This document shows, one piece after another, positions 41,489 to 50,357 of a stretch of 64,000 nt of DNA (position 1 is its first letter; each line of letters starts with the position of its first letter). The translations under genes and the position numbers were made by a program. Under the pieces are notes generated by a model. The model worked only from the letters and a program-made list of their open reading frames with translations. It was not told the origin of the DNA and searched no databases. Source of the stretch: Microbulbifer sp. YPW1 (GTDB taxonomy: Bacteria; Pseudomonadota; Gammaproteobacteria; Pseudomonadales; Cellvibrionaceae); contig NZ_CP055157.1 in assembly GCF_013367775.1 (NCBI RefSeq), positions 2,373,001 to 2,437,000 of the forward strand, given 5' to 3'.

Positions 41489-43606
41489 ATGCAATCAGAA
41501 CAGCACATTTTTGCGCGTACTCTGCTGGCAACTGCTCTTATCGCGGCGGGCAGCGCTAACGCCGACGACAAATCTAATGTAGTGGAAAATGTAGAAGTCG
41601 TGGGGGAACAGGCGGAGTCCTACCTGATTGACGGGGCAGACACCGCCACCGGCCTGGGCCTGTCGATCATGGATACGCCACAGTCCGTGTCCGCCATCGG
41701 CAGCACCCAGCTGGATGACTTCAATATGTACAACCTGAACGACGCGCTGCTGGCAGTGCCGGGCATTCAGGTTGAGAGCGTCGAAACCGACCGTACCTAC
41801 TATTCCTCGCGCGGCTTCGATGTCACCAACTTCCAGGTTGACGGTGTGGGCCTGCCGGCTACCTACGGCAACCGCAACGGCCAGACCGATACTTCCATCT
41901 ACGAGAGCATCCAGGTAGTGCGCGGGGCCAATGGCCTGATGAGTGGCGCCGGTAACCCGTCTGCCACCGTGAATATGGTGCGCAAGCGTCCCACCGACGA
42001 TCTGCAGATGTCGTTCAGTGCCATTGCCGGCTCCTGGGGCAGCCTGCGTCTGGAGAGCGATGTATCCGGCACCCTGACCGACGGCCTGCGCGGCCGTCTG
42101 GTAATGACCAAGGAAGACGCTGATTCCTACCTGGACTACTACGCCACCGACAAATCTGTAGCCTACGGCGCGCTGGAAAAAGACCTGGGTGAGTCCACCC
42201 TGCTGACACTCGGCGCCAGCTACCAGAGCAGCCTCGCCGACAGTCCCATGTGGGGCGCGTTGCCGCTGGTGTACTCCGACGGTACTGCCACCGACTACGA
42301 TGTGTCCGCGAGCACCTCGGCCAAGTGGGCCTATTGGGACAACATCGAGAAAGAAATTTTCGCCGAGCTCAAGCACGAACTAGCTAACGGCTGGGAAGTG
42401 AAGGGTTACTACAGCACCGCGGATATCGAAGGCGACAGCGACCTGCTGTACATGTACAGCCTGCCGGATCGCGAAACCAATGAAGGCCTGATCGGCTACG
42501 CCAGCAAGTACACCCTGGACGAGGATCGGCAAGTATTCGACCTGCGCACTTCCGGTACCTACAGCCTGCTCGGCCGCGATCACGACCTGCTGTTCGGCTA
42601 CAACTGGTCGGAAGGTTCCACTACCGAAGTTTCCCTGTACGACTACACCAACGGTTTCCCGTGGATCGGTGACTTCACCGAGTGGAACGGCGAGACCCCG
42701 GTGCGCCCGGTGTATACCGACGGCCTCACCGGTAGCGACTTCGACTACGAGCAGAGCGCCATATTTGCCGCGACCCGCTTCCGCGTTACCGACAACCTGA
42801 GTCTGGTGGGGGGCGCACGCGTGGTGAACTGGGAAGCCGAGGGCGTGGGTTACGGCACCAGCAAGCTGACCGAGGTGGATGGCAAAGTGCTGCCCTACGC
42901 CGGCGTGGTGTACCGGATTGACGACAGCTACTCCCTGTACGCGAGCCACACCGAGACGTTCCGCGCCCAGGACGATATCGCGGAAGACCTGACCTTTATC
43001 GATCCCACCGAAGGTGTGAACGACGAAGTGGGTGTGAAGGGACAGTTCCTGGATGGCAAGGTGATTGCGACCCTGGCCTATTACCAGACCCAGCAAAACA
43101 ATGTGGCGGAATACGCCGGACAGATCCCGGATCCGGTCAACGATCAGGTCATGATCGACTTTTACGAAGGGCGTGATTACGACAGCGACGGTTTCGACCT
43201 GACCTTGAGCGGTGAGCTGATTGACGGTCTGAACATGGAGTTCAGCTACGCCAAAGTGAACATCGACAACAAGGCGGGCAACGGCCTGAACCGCGACTTT
43301 ATCCCGGCCCAGACCGTGCGCCTGTACGCCAGCTACCGTCCGCCGATGCTGGATCGGCTGAAAGTCGGTGGTGGTATCAACTGGCAGGACGATATTTCCC
43401 GGATACACGCTGCCGGCCACACCATCAAGCAGGATGCCTACGCCACCCTGCAACTGTTCGCCAACTACAAAGTGACCGAGCAGCTGAGCTTCTCCCTCAA
43501 TGGGGAAAACCTCACCGACGAAAAGTACATCAGCAGCCTCTACTGGGATCAGGGCTTCTATGCCGCGCCGCGTAATTTCAGTGCGTCGGTCAACTGGCGT
43601 TACTGA
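41489..43606 (+). CDS. TonB-dependent ferric-siderophore receptor
   Basis: 705 residues from ATG 41489; an upstream in-frame ATG at 41384 would put the Fur box inside the gene. A signal peptide (about 1-25, ending ANADD) precedes the TonB box NVEVVG, a plug domain with TPQSVSAIGSTQLDDF, VPGIQVESVETDRTYYSSRGF and GAGNPSATVNMVRKRP, and a barrel ending RNFSASVNWRY. These motifs are those of FhuE/FpvA-type siderophore receptors. Iron control is indicated by the Fur box. The PepSY gene follows about 100 bp later. Confidence 0.95.
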   Translation: MQSEQHIFARTLLATALIAAGSANADDKSNVVENVEVVGEQAESYLIDGADTATGLGLSIMDTPQSVSAIGSTQLDDFNMYNLNDALLAVPGIQVESVETDRTYYSSRGFDVTNFQVDGVGLPATYGNRNGQTDTSIYESIQVVRGANGLMSGAGNPSATVNMVRKRPTDDLQMSFSAIAGSWGSLRLESDVSGTLTDGLRGRLVMTKEDADSYLDYYATDKSVAYGALEKDLGESTLLTLGASYQSSLADSPMWGALPLVYSDGTATDYDVSASTSAKWAYWDNIEKEIFAELKHELANGWEVKGYYSTADIEGDSDLLYMYSLPDRETNEGLIGYASKYTLDEDRQVFDLRTSGTYSLLGRDHDLLFGYNWSEGSTTEVSLYDYTNGFPWIGDFTEWNGETPVRPVYTDGLTGSDFDYEQSAIFAATRFRVTDNLSLVGGARVVNWEAEGVGYGTSKLTEVDGKVLPYAGVVYRIDDSYSLYASHTETFRAQDDIAEDLTFIDPTEGVNDEVGVKGQFLDGKVIATLAYYQTQQNNVAEYAGQIPDPVNDQVMIDFYEGRDYDSDGFDLTLSGELIDGLNMEFSYAKVNIDNKAGNGLNRDFIPAQTVRLYASYRPPMLDRLKVGGGINWQDDISRIHAAGHTIKQDAYATLQLFANYKVTEQLSFSLNGENLTDEKYISSLYWDQGFYAAPRNFSASVNWRY

Positions 43607-43706
43607 TTCGGTAACGTATTGATGTGATTCCCTGGGGCGGCGGGCCTGAAGACCGTCGCCCCGTTTGTGTATTTAGAAATTGTGTTTTTACAGACCGCCA
43701 AAAATC

Positions 43707-44834
43707 ATGAATAAGACCCTGTTCAAACTGCACAGCTGGATGGCCCTGATCGCCTTTGTACCGCTGCTTCTCATCTGCGTGACTGGCAGCATTCTGGTGT
43801 TCAAGCACGAAATCGATTCCCTGCTCCTGGCGGACAAGGTGCGGGTAGAGTCCGGCGGGCGCGAGCGTCTCAGCCTGGATACCCTGGAGGCATCCCTGCA
43901 GAGTCATTTTCCGGACTACGAAGTGGTGGGCTGGGCGCTGTTCCAGGACAAGGAGCGCGCGGACCTGGTGTATACCATGCAGCGCGGCACCGACGAGTGG
44001 ACCTATGCCCTGATCGACCAGTACAGCGGCGAGCCCCTGCGCGCGCCCATGGGGCTGACCCATCACCTCACCGACTGGCTGCTGGACTTCCACTACACCC
44101 TGTTGATGGGGGACTGGGGCATGTTGGTAACCAGCGTGTTTTCGATTCTGTTGTGCCTGCTTGGCATCACCGGTTTTATTCTATACCGCAAATTCTGGAA
44201 GAACTTTTTCACCCTGCGCTGGAACGCGCGCATGATCGTGTACTTCTCCGATCTGCATAAAATGACCGGCATCATCGGTGCGCCGGTGCTGCTGATTCTC
44301 GGGTTTACCGGCGCCTGGTGGAACATCACCCACTTCGCCCATGAAATGGAAGAGCACGCCGAAGGCCACGAGCACTACACAATGGAACGGCGGCTGTACA
44401 GCGATGACCTCTCCCTGCAGGCGCTGATGGATGACACCGGCAACCAGCTGCAGAATTTTGAGACCACCTATATCTCCTTCCCGTGGGAGCCCGGCAGAAA
44501 CCTCACTTTCTGGGGCGATGTGCATACCGGCAACCCGCTGCTCAGTCAGTACGCCAGTAACATTACCTACAACGCGCAGAGTGGCGAGCACATGCTCAGC
44601 TACGATATCCGCGACGCCTCACTGGGTGCCAAGATCCTCGACAGCTACCGCCGCCTGCACTTTGGCAACTTTGCCGGCCTGGTGAGCAAGATCCTGTGGT
44701 GTGTAATTGGTCTGTCACCGCTGCTGCTGTCCTTCACCGGTATCTATATCTGGAACCAGCGCCGCGGCAAACGCAGGGCGGCGCGCGAGAAGCGCCGGGT
44801 CAAGGCCGCGCAACTGGCCGGGGCCTCTGCCTGA
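43707..44834 (+). CDS. PepSY-associated membrane protein, probable ferric-siderophore reductase
   Basis: 375 residues from ATG 43707. Four membrane helices (about 11-33, 138-160, 190-210, 335-355) with periplasmic PepSY-like segments between. The motifs LHSWMALIAFVPLLLICVTGSILVFKHEID and HLTDWLLDFHYTLLMGDWG, with spaced histidines, are typical of the PiuB/FsrB-type proteins that sit with siderophore receptors and are thought to reduce ferric iron with heme. It is transcribed after the receptor. A GC-rich hairpin (43634-43662) lies between them and may lower its expression. Confidence 0.92.
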   Translation: MNKTLFKLHSWMALIAFVPLLLICVTGSILVFKHEIDSLLLADKVRVESGGRERLSLDTLEASLQSHFPDYEVVGWALFQDKERADLVYTMQRGTDEWTYALIDQYSGEPLRAPMGLTHHLTDWLLDFHYTLLMGDWGMLVTSVFSILLCLLGITGFILYRKFWKNFFTLRWNARMIVYFSDLHKMTGIIGAPVLLILGFTGAWWNITHFAHEMEEHAEGHEHYTMERRLYSDDLSLQALMDDTGNQLQNFETTYISFPWEPGRNLTFWGDVHTGNPLLSQYASNITYNAQSGEHMLSYDIRDASLGAKILDSYRRLHFGNFAGLVSKILWCVIGLSPLLLSFTGIYIWNQRRGKRRAAREKRRVKAAQLAGASA

Positions 44835-44998
44835 GGGTAGGCTCACGGGCCCGAATGCATCCTTCCAGCCGGGCTTGTCCCGGCTTTTTTGTGTCCGGTT
44901 TCTTGGACAGTTTCATCACAACACGGCTTTTGCTACCATCGTTTGGCCTTACCAAATAATTAAATTCTGCCTGACAGAATCCCGTAGCGAGCCCTAGT

Positions 44999-46192
44999 AT
45001 GAAATTTGCCCAACTGTCGGTCCGCTCCCTGCTGCTCTCGGCCCTGGTGTTCAGCGTTTCCGGTTGCAACGCAGAGGCCGACCCGCTGGATCAATTACAG
45101 CCTGCCAAGACCATGGCCGAATACCGGGCCATGTCGGAACAGCTCTACAAGCTGGACCAGGCCGCAGTTAAGGCGGAAGCCAAGGCCGCGGGCCTGGACA
45201 AGCCTCCCAAGCCGAAAAAAGCCAAGCGCTTTGGTTTTGATGCGCAAAAGGCGGCCACCGATAGCGACTTTTTCACCACGCCGGAAGGGCGCCAGATCGC
45301 TGAAAACCTGCTGACTTTCCAGACGCCATCCGGCGGCTGGTCCAAGCGCACGGATATGGGGGTGCCGCGGCCGCAGGGCTACCAGTACGGCACCGAGAAA
45401 AGCTACGTGCCCACCTTCGACAATCTCGCCACCAGTACCCAGTTCTGGGTCATGGCCAATGCGTGTAACAGCCTCGGGGAAGCGCGCTACTGCGACTCCG
45501 CAACCCGCGCGCTCAAGTACATCCTGATTGCCCAGTACCCCAACGGCGGCTGGCCGCAGACCTTCCCCCTGCGGGGCAAGTATCACGACTACATCACCTA
45601 CAACGACACCGCGATCACCAGCCTGCTGGCCATTGTCGCCGCCGCGGCCAATGACGATGCGCGCCTGAAGTTCGTGCCGCAGGCACTGCGCGAACAGGCG
45701 CAAGACAGCCTGCAGCGGGCACTGGAAATGGTGGCCGCCACCCAGGTTGAGGTGCAAGGCAAACCCGCTATCTGGGGCGCCCAGCACGATGCGGAAACCT
45801 TTGCCCCCAGTGCAGCGCGCGCTTTCGAACCGGTGGCACTGGCGACCAGTGAAAGTGCCGACCTGGTGCTGTTCCTGATGTCACTGGAGCAACCGCCGGC
45901 ACATATCCAGAAGTCTATCGACGATGCCAAAGACTGGTTTGAGAAGCACCGCATCGACGGCCTGCGTTACCGTCGCGACGGCAAGCTGCCGTCACTGGTG
46001 CCGGAGGAAGATGCCGACCCGCTGTGGGCGCGCTTTTACGATATCGATAGCGATCGCCCGATTTTTGGCGACCGCGATGGCAAGGTGTATTTCGATGTGG
46101 ATGAGGTATCGGAAGAGCGTCGCCGCGGTTACGCCTGGTACACGGAGCAGCCGTACAAGGTGATCAAGCAATACCGCAAGTGGCAGGAGTAA
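44999..46192 (+). CDS. Pectate lyase, polysaccharide lyase family 10 (lipoprotein)
   Basis: 397 residues. A lipobox (VSGC, Cys23) suggests an envelope lipoprotein. A charged helical segment (about 35-80) precedes the PL10 catalytic domain: LLTFQTPSGGWSKRTDM, YVPTFDNLATSTQFWVMA, YPNGGWPQTFPL, YNDTAITSLLAI, LWARFYDIDSDRPIFGDRDG and RRRGYAWYTEQP. It cuts polygalacturonate by beta-elimination with Ca2+, using an Arg as base. No other pectin genes are visible in the window. It is a single gene ended by a bidirectional terminator. Confidence 0.94.
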   Translation: MKFAQLSVRSLLLSALVFSVSGCNAEADPLDQLQPAKTMAEYRAMSEQLYKLDQAAVKAEAKAAGLDKPPKPKKAKRFGFDAQKAATDSDFFTTPEGRQIAENLLTFQTPSGGWSKRTDMGVPRPQGYQYGTEKSYVPTFDNLATSTQFWVMANACNSLGEARYCDSATRALKYILIAQYPNGGWPQTFPLRGKYHDYITYNDTAITSLLAIVAAAANDDARLKFVPQALREQAQDSLQRALEMVAATQVEVQGKPAIWGAQHDAETFAPSAARAFEPVALATSESADLVLFLMSLEQPPAHIQKSIDDAKDWFEKHRIDGLRYRRDGKLPSLVPEEDADPLWARFYDIDSDRPIFGDRDGKVYFDVDEVSEERRRGYAWYTEQPYKVIKQYRKWQE

Positions 46193-46221
46193 GCCGTTTA
46201 TTTCCAACGGCGCCCTTGCAT

Positions 46222-46255
46222 AAAAAAAGCCCCCGGTTAGTCCCGGGGGCTTTTT
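46222..46255. terminator. Bidirectional terminator between pectate lyase and cydB
   Basis: A-run (46222-46228), stem GCCCCCGG (46229-46236) with CCGGGGGC (46243-46250), 6-nt loop and T-run (46251-46255). It works in both directions between two convergent genes. Confidence 0.93.
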
Positions 46256-46281
46256 ATTTACGGGCCAATTAATGAAAGTGA

Positions 46282-47307
46282 TTAGTGATAGTGCAGGTCG
46301 GTGGCCTTGCCCCGGAACACCCGGTAGGAGAACGCCGTGTACATCAGGATCATGGGCACCACCACCACGGCGCCGACCAGAATAAACTGTAGCGATTCCC
46401 GCGCACTGGCGGCCTCCCAGATGGACAGTTGACCGGGCACGATATCCGGGAAAAAGCTGAAGCCGAGCCCGCTGAAGCACAGGGTGAAAATTCCGACCAC
46501 GATGGCGAATGGCACACCGCAGTGACGATCCGCTTCCTTGGGCAAACGTCGCAGCAGAATGTCGTTGGCCACAAAGCCGAGAAAACACAGGGTAGGAATC
46601 AGCAGCACGAACATCACCAGCGGGAAGGTAAACCAGCGGTCGAATACTCCCGGGTTGACCAGCGGGTTGATCAGGCATACCGCCACCACGCCGACCAGGG
46701 AAGCGCGTCCGGCTGTTTTGGTCCAGCCCACCGCCCGCGCCTGCAGCGAGGATTCGGTTTTCAGCACCAGCCAGGCGGCACCGATATAGCTGTAGGCCGC
46801 GGTGACCCCGAGGGCGCTGATGCCACAGAACAGCAGGGCAGGCAGACTCTGGTCAAACCCCATCACGTACTGGCCGAGTATATAGCCCTGGGTGAGGGTG
46901 GTTACCAGCGAGCCGACCTTGAAGGTGCGGTCCCACGCGAGCTTGTGATCCACCGCCGCCTTGGCGCGAAAGTCGAACGCGACCCCGCGCATGATCAGAC
47001 CAATCAACATGATCGCCACTGGAATATACAGGTGCATCAGGATCAGGCTGTGCGCCGCGGGAAAGGCAATCAGTAACAGTCCGACTGCCAGTACCAGCCA
47101 GGTTTCATTGGCATCCCAGAAGGGGCCGATGGACGCGATCATGGTATCGCGCTGCCACTCATCCTGCTCGCCCATGGGCAACAGGATGCCCACACCCAGG
47201 TCGTAGCCATCGAGAATCGCGTAGGCGAGTACCGCCAGCCCCATCAGCCCGATAAACACCACCGGCAGCCAGTCGCCACTAGTGGAAATTGCGCTCATGC
47301 TGTTCAT
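46282..47307 (-). CDS. cydB: Cytochrome bd-type quinol oxidase subunit II
   Basis: 341 residues with about nine membrane helices. It pairs with CydA to oxidise quinol and reduce oxygen without pumping protons. Recognisable pieces are LPVVFIGLMGLAVLAYAILDGYDLGVGILLP at the start, WDANETWLVLAVGLLLIAFPAAHS, GVAFDFRAKA and YVMGFDQSLPALL. It overlaps cydA by four bases (ATGA), so the subunits are made together. No cydX-like micro-gene is seen after it. Confidence 0.96.
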   Translation of the reverse strand: MNSMSAISTSGDWLPVVFIGLMGLAVLAYAILDGYDLGVGILLPMGEQDEWQRDTMIASIGPFWDANETWLVLAVGLLLIAFPAAHSLILMHLYIPVAIMLIGLIMRGVAFDFRAKAAVDHKLAWDRTFKVGSLVTTLTQGYILGQYVMGFDQSLPALLFCGISALGVTAAYSYIGAAWLVLKTESSLQARAVGWTKTAGRASLVGVVAVCLINPLVNPGVFDRWFTFPLVMFVLLIPTLCFLGFVANDILLRRLPKEADRHCGVPFAIVVGIFTLCFSGLGFSFFPDIVPGQLSIWEAASARESLQFILVGAVVVVPMILMYTAFSYRVFRGKATDLHYH

Positions 47308-48683
47308 CGGGTACCTCCGGCGATTTTGGATTCGGGCAGATTGGTGAGGCTGCCATCTGGCGCGGGCTCGTTGGTTTCAAACTCCTCCACATACACCGAT
47401 TTGAGTGCCATGCGTTTCAGGGTGTGGATATACGCCCACATCAGGATTACGTAGACAATCAGGTAGAGGGTGAGGGAAAGCCCCACATTGGCCGGCGCAA
47501 CCGGAGTAACCGCATCCGCGGTAGTGAGAATCCCGGTTACCAGCCACGGTTGGCGGCCGACCTCAGTTACGTACCAGCCCGCCAGGGTGGCCACCCAGCC
47601 GGAAAAAGTCATTGCCACAAGGATCTTGAGAAAAGTGCGCGGAATCTGCGGCCTGCGCAGCAGATAGCAGCCGGCCCAGGCAACCGCCAGCATCAGCAAG
47701 CCCATACCCACCATAATGCGGAAGCCGAAAAACAGCGGCTTGACCGGCGGGTGGTCGCCCTCGAATGTATTCAGGCCGCGAATCTCGCCATCGCTGTGGT
47801 GAGTGAGGATCAGGCTCGCCAGCTTGGGAATGCCCACGGCCAGATGATTACTGCGGGTTTCCTCATCGGGAATGGCAAACAGCAGCAGCGGCGCGCCCCG
47901 TTCGGTTTCCCATACCCCTTCCATGGCGGCGATTTTTTGCGGCTGGTGCTCGAAGGTATTGAGCCCGTGCAGATCCCCCACAAATGCCTGCAGGGGTGCC
48001 AGTACCGCGGCCAGAATTAGTCCGGTTTTCAGCGCCAGTCGCGGCGCCTGTTTTTCATCCCCTTTCAAAATCCGGTATGCGGAGAGGCCGGCAACAAAAA
48101 ACGCAGCCGTCAGCCCGGATGCCAGGAGCATATGCACCAGGCGATAGGGGAAGGAGGGATTGAAAATGACCTGCAGCCAGTCCGTTGCGTGCACCACACC
48201 ATCGCGGATCTCATAGCCCGCCGGAGTCTGCATCCATGAGTTGAGCGCGAGAATCCAGAACGCGGAGAGGGTTGTGCCGATGGCTACTACCAGTGCGGAG
48301 AAAGTGTGTACCTTGCTCGGCACGCGCTTGATACCAAACAGCATAATACCGAGGAAAGTCGCCTCCAGGAAAAACGCCGTGAGTACTTCGTAACCCAGCA
48401 GAGGCCCGGCAATATTGCCCACCTTTTCCATATAGCCCGGCCAGTTGGTGCCGAACTGGAAAGACATGGTGATACCGCTCACCACGCCCAGCGCGAACGT
48501 CAATGCAAAAATCTTTACCCAGAACCGGTAAGCGCGCATCCACACCGGGTTACCGGTGAGGTCGAAGCGCAGTTTGAAAAAAAACAGGATCCAGCAGAGG
48601 GCAATGGTGATGGTGGGGAACAGAATATGAAAGCTGATATTGGTGGCGAACTGTATTCGCGACAGCATCAGAGTATCCAGCAT
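47304..48683 (-). CDS. cydA: Cytochrome bd-type quinol oxidase subunit I (cyanide-insensitive type)
   Basis: 459 residues, shorter than E. coli CydA because of a short Q-loop; this is the CioA-type oxidase, often less sensitive to cyanide. Visible: LSRIQFATNISFHILFPTITIALCWIL with the heme b595 histidine region, FQFGTNWPGYMEKVGNIAGPLLGYEVLTAFFLEATF, GLNTFEHQPQKIAAMEG in the Q-loop and VTEVGRQPW. It lies between the GbsR-like regulator and cydB in one operon, so the regulator probably senses a condition that calls for this oxidase (low oxygen or respiratory inhibitors; inference). Confidence 0.96.
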   Translation of the reverse strand: MLDTLMLSRIQFATNISFHILFPTITIALCWILFFFKLRFDLTGNPVWMRAYRFWVKIFALTFALGVVSGITMSFQFGTNWPGYMEKVGNIAGPLLGYEVLTAFFLEATFLGIMLFGIKRVPSKVHTFSALVVAIGTTLSAFWILALNSWMQTPAGYEIRDGVVHATDWLQVIFNPSFPYRLVHMLLASGLTAAFFVAGLSAYRILKGDEKQAPRLALKTGLILAAVLAPLQAFVGDLHGLNTFEHQPQKIAAMEGVWETERGAPLLLFAIPDEETRSNHLAVGIPKLASLILTHHSDGEIRGLNTFEGDHPPVKPLFFGFRIMVGMGLLMLAVAWAGCYLLRRPQIPRTFLKILVAMTFSGWVATLAGWYVTEVGRQPWLVTGILTTADAVTPVAPANVGLSLTLYLIVYVILMWAYIHTLKRMALKSVYVEEFETNEPAPDGSLTNLPESKIAGGTR

Positions 48684-48769
48684 AGGTACCTCGGTGGCAG
48701 GCGGCCGTGGGCCGCGGGTGGGTTACAGCGGGTGCCGGGAACTTTTAAGTGGTGCGCTTCTCCGTTGAT

Positions 48770-49324
48770 TTAGCTATTGGATTTTTTCGACTTGGCGCCG
48801 GCCTTGAGGTCCAGCAGCTTGTTCAGTCCTGAGCCCAGTTTCATAAGCCGAATCAGGTCCTTGTGCTCCAGCTTGCTCAGGGTATTGGCGAACTGGTCGA
48901 GCATTTCCAGCAGGCTGTAGACCTCCTGGATACGCTCCTGCGCCTGGGCTTCCTGTGGGTCCCTGGGATCGGTCAACAGCAGCTGGCGCAGCAGGGTGAG
49001 GGTCGGATCCAGCTCGCGCTTGCGGCGTTCTTCAAACACCGTGCGGGCGAGATCCCAGATGGAGCCGGCCGCGGTGAAATAGTCTTTCCTGTCTCCGGGC
49101 TGGTGATGTAATTCGATCAGGCGCCAGGCCTGCAATTCCTTGAGCCCCATACTCACATTGCCGCGACTGATCTTCAGCGCCTCCGCCAGCTGGTCGGCAT
49201 TCACCGGTTCGGAGTGGATCGTCAACAGGGCAAACATTTGCCCGACGGTGCGATTGAAGCCCCAGCGGCTACCCATTTCACCAAAATGCAGTACAAAGGC
49301 CTGCGCCTGACTGGAGAGTTTCAT
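48770..49324 (-). CDS. GbsR/MarR-family transcriptional regulator of the bd oxidase
   Basis: 184 residues. Winged helix at about 20-90 (GQMFALLTIHSEPVNADQLAEALKISRGNVSMGLKELQAWRLI), then a helical dimerisation part. GNVSMGLKELQAW is typical of GbsR-type proteins. It is the first gene of the cydAB operon. A perfect 18-bp palindrome just upstream of its ATG is probably its own operator, which gives autoregulation and control of the oxidase. The effector is unknown. Confidence 0.9.
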   Translation of the reverse strand: MKLSSQAQAFVLHFGEMGSRWGFNRTVGQMFALLTIHSEPVNADQLAEALKISRGNVSMGLKELQAWRLIELHHQPGDRKDYFTAAGSIWDLARTVFEERRKRELDPTLTLLRQLLLTDPRDPQEAQAQERIQEVYSLLEMLDQFANTLSKLEHKDLIRLMKLGSGLNKLLDLKAGAKSKKSNS

Positions 49325-49336
49325 TATCTTCTTAAC

Positions 49337-49354
49337 TTTCAGAAATTTCTGAAA
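49337..49354. promoter_or_regulatory. Perfect 18-bp palindrome, probable operator of the GbsR-like regulator
   Basis: TTTCAGAAATTTCTGAAA is fully symmetrical and starts 13 bp upstream of the regulator's ATG (49324), where it would cover the promoter or block elongation. MarR/GbsR dimers bind such sites. Confidence 0.72.
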
Positions 49355-49403
49355 ATTGTAAACAAGGATTGACCGGTGTCAAGTTCGGCGGTCATTTCTT
49401 TTG

Positions 49404-50288
49404 TTAGGGAGTGGCGAGCTGCGCCCGGGAAGCCCAGTCATTCGGCACGATAAATCCGCGGGTGACTTCGCGGTATTTATCCACAGCGGCGATACACAGG
49501 GGCCCTCGGGCATTTAGCTTTTCGGTGATTGCGCCGGTGGCATCGGTCAATGTGAGCGGCGGGGTATCGTGGATGGGGGCGCAGGGAGCGAGCCAGCATT
49601 GCTTGGGCAGTTGCAGCCAGTGCCAGGGTTTGTCGGCAAAGGTGCGCAGGAAGCCAGGCCAGTCTGCCCACCAGTAATCCTCACCGGTTGCGGCATTGCC
49701 TAGCGGGTGGAAGCGGCGCCCTGGCATCAGTGTCCACTGTCGTTGTATCTCAATGCTCTGGCCGCGCAGGAGTGGCTTGACTTCCGGCTGGTGAATTATC
49801 GGAAGCTGGTGATCGCGGGTGCGTGCGAGTTTGATATCCAGCCGGTCCTTCAGGCCGGGGCCGACCCAGGCCTCTGCAATCTGCAAGTAGAATTTGACCG
49901 CCACTTCCCAGTGTTCGGTGACATCGTGGGGAAGATACCGCACCACGAAATCCAGCTCACCGAGCGTCTTACCGGCAACCCGGAGCGGGAGATTGCGCGC
50001 GATCAGCTGGTACTGGGGGTGATACCTGAAGGCAAATGTCCAGAGGTTTTCGAAATAGACTCCCAGGCGCCGGCTGCTGGTCGACTCTACAAACGTGCGT
50101 AAAATATTTTCCAGGGAAGCCCGCATCGCCGGCGCGGCAAAAAAATCCCCTAATTCTGCGCGCCGTTCGCTCGGCAGCCAGGGCAGGGAAGATGTCTCAC
50201 TGATATCGTCAGTGGTGAGCGCCCACAACAGGTTGTCCCAATGGTCGGGATAGGTTGAAGGGAGAGTTGGGGTGTCCGGATCAGTCAT
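49404..50288 (-). CDS. DUF1853 family protein
   Basis: 294 residues, cytoplasmic. Signatures of DUF1853 are LGVYFENLWTFAFRYHPQYQLIARNLPLR, GELDFVVRYLPHDVTEHWEVAVKFYL and GPGLKDRLDIKLARTRDHQL. The region ELDFVV...HWEVAVKFYL resembles a PD-(D/E)XK nuclease core (D, E and K in the right order), but I would not assign an activity. Single gene between the regulator of the oxidase and the autotransporter. Confidence 0.9.
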   Translation of the reverse strand: MTDPDTPTLPSTYPDHWDNLLWALTTDDISETSSLPWLPSERRAELGDFFAAPAMRASLENILRTFVESTSSRRLGVYFENLWTFAFRYHPQYQLIARNLPLRVAGKTLGELDFVVRYLPHDVTEHWEVAVKFYLQIAEAWVGPGLKDRLDIKLARTRDHQLPIIHQPEVKPLLRGQSIEIQRQWTLMPGRRFHPLGNAATGEDYWWADWPGFLRTFADKPWHWLQLPKQCWLAPCAPIHDTPPLTLTDATGAITEKLNARGPLCIAAVDKYREVTRGFIVPNDWASRAQLATP

Positions 50289-50357
50289 GCGCCGATTATA
50301 AGTAAAAGCGTGGCGCGGGCTGAACTCTGCCTGTCTGCGGGCGGTCGGTAATTCCGG

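Noticed and set aside
42380..43453. 357-residue minus-strand frame
   Set aside because: Antisense to the siderophore receptor.
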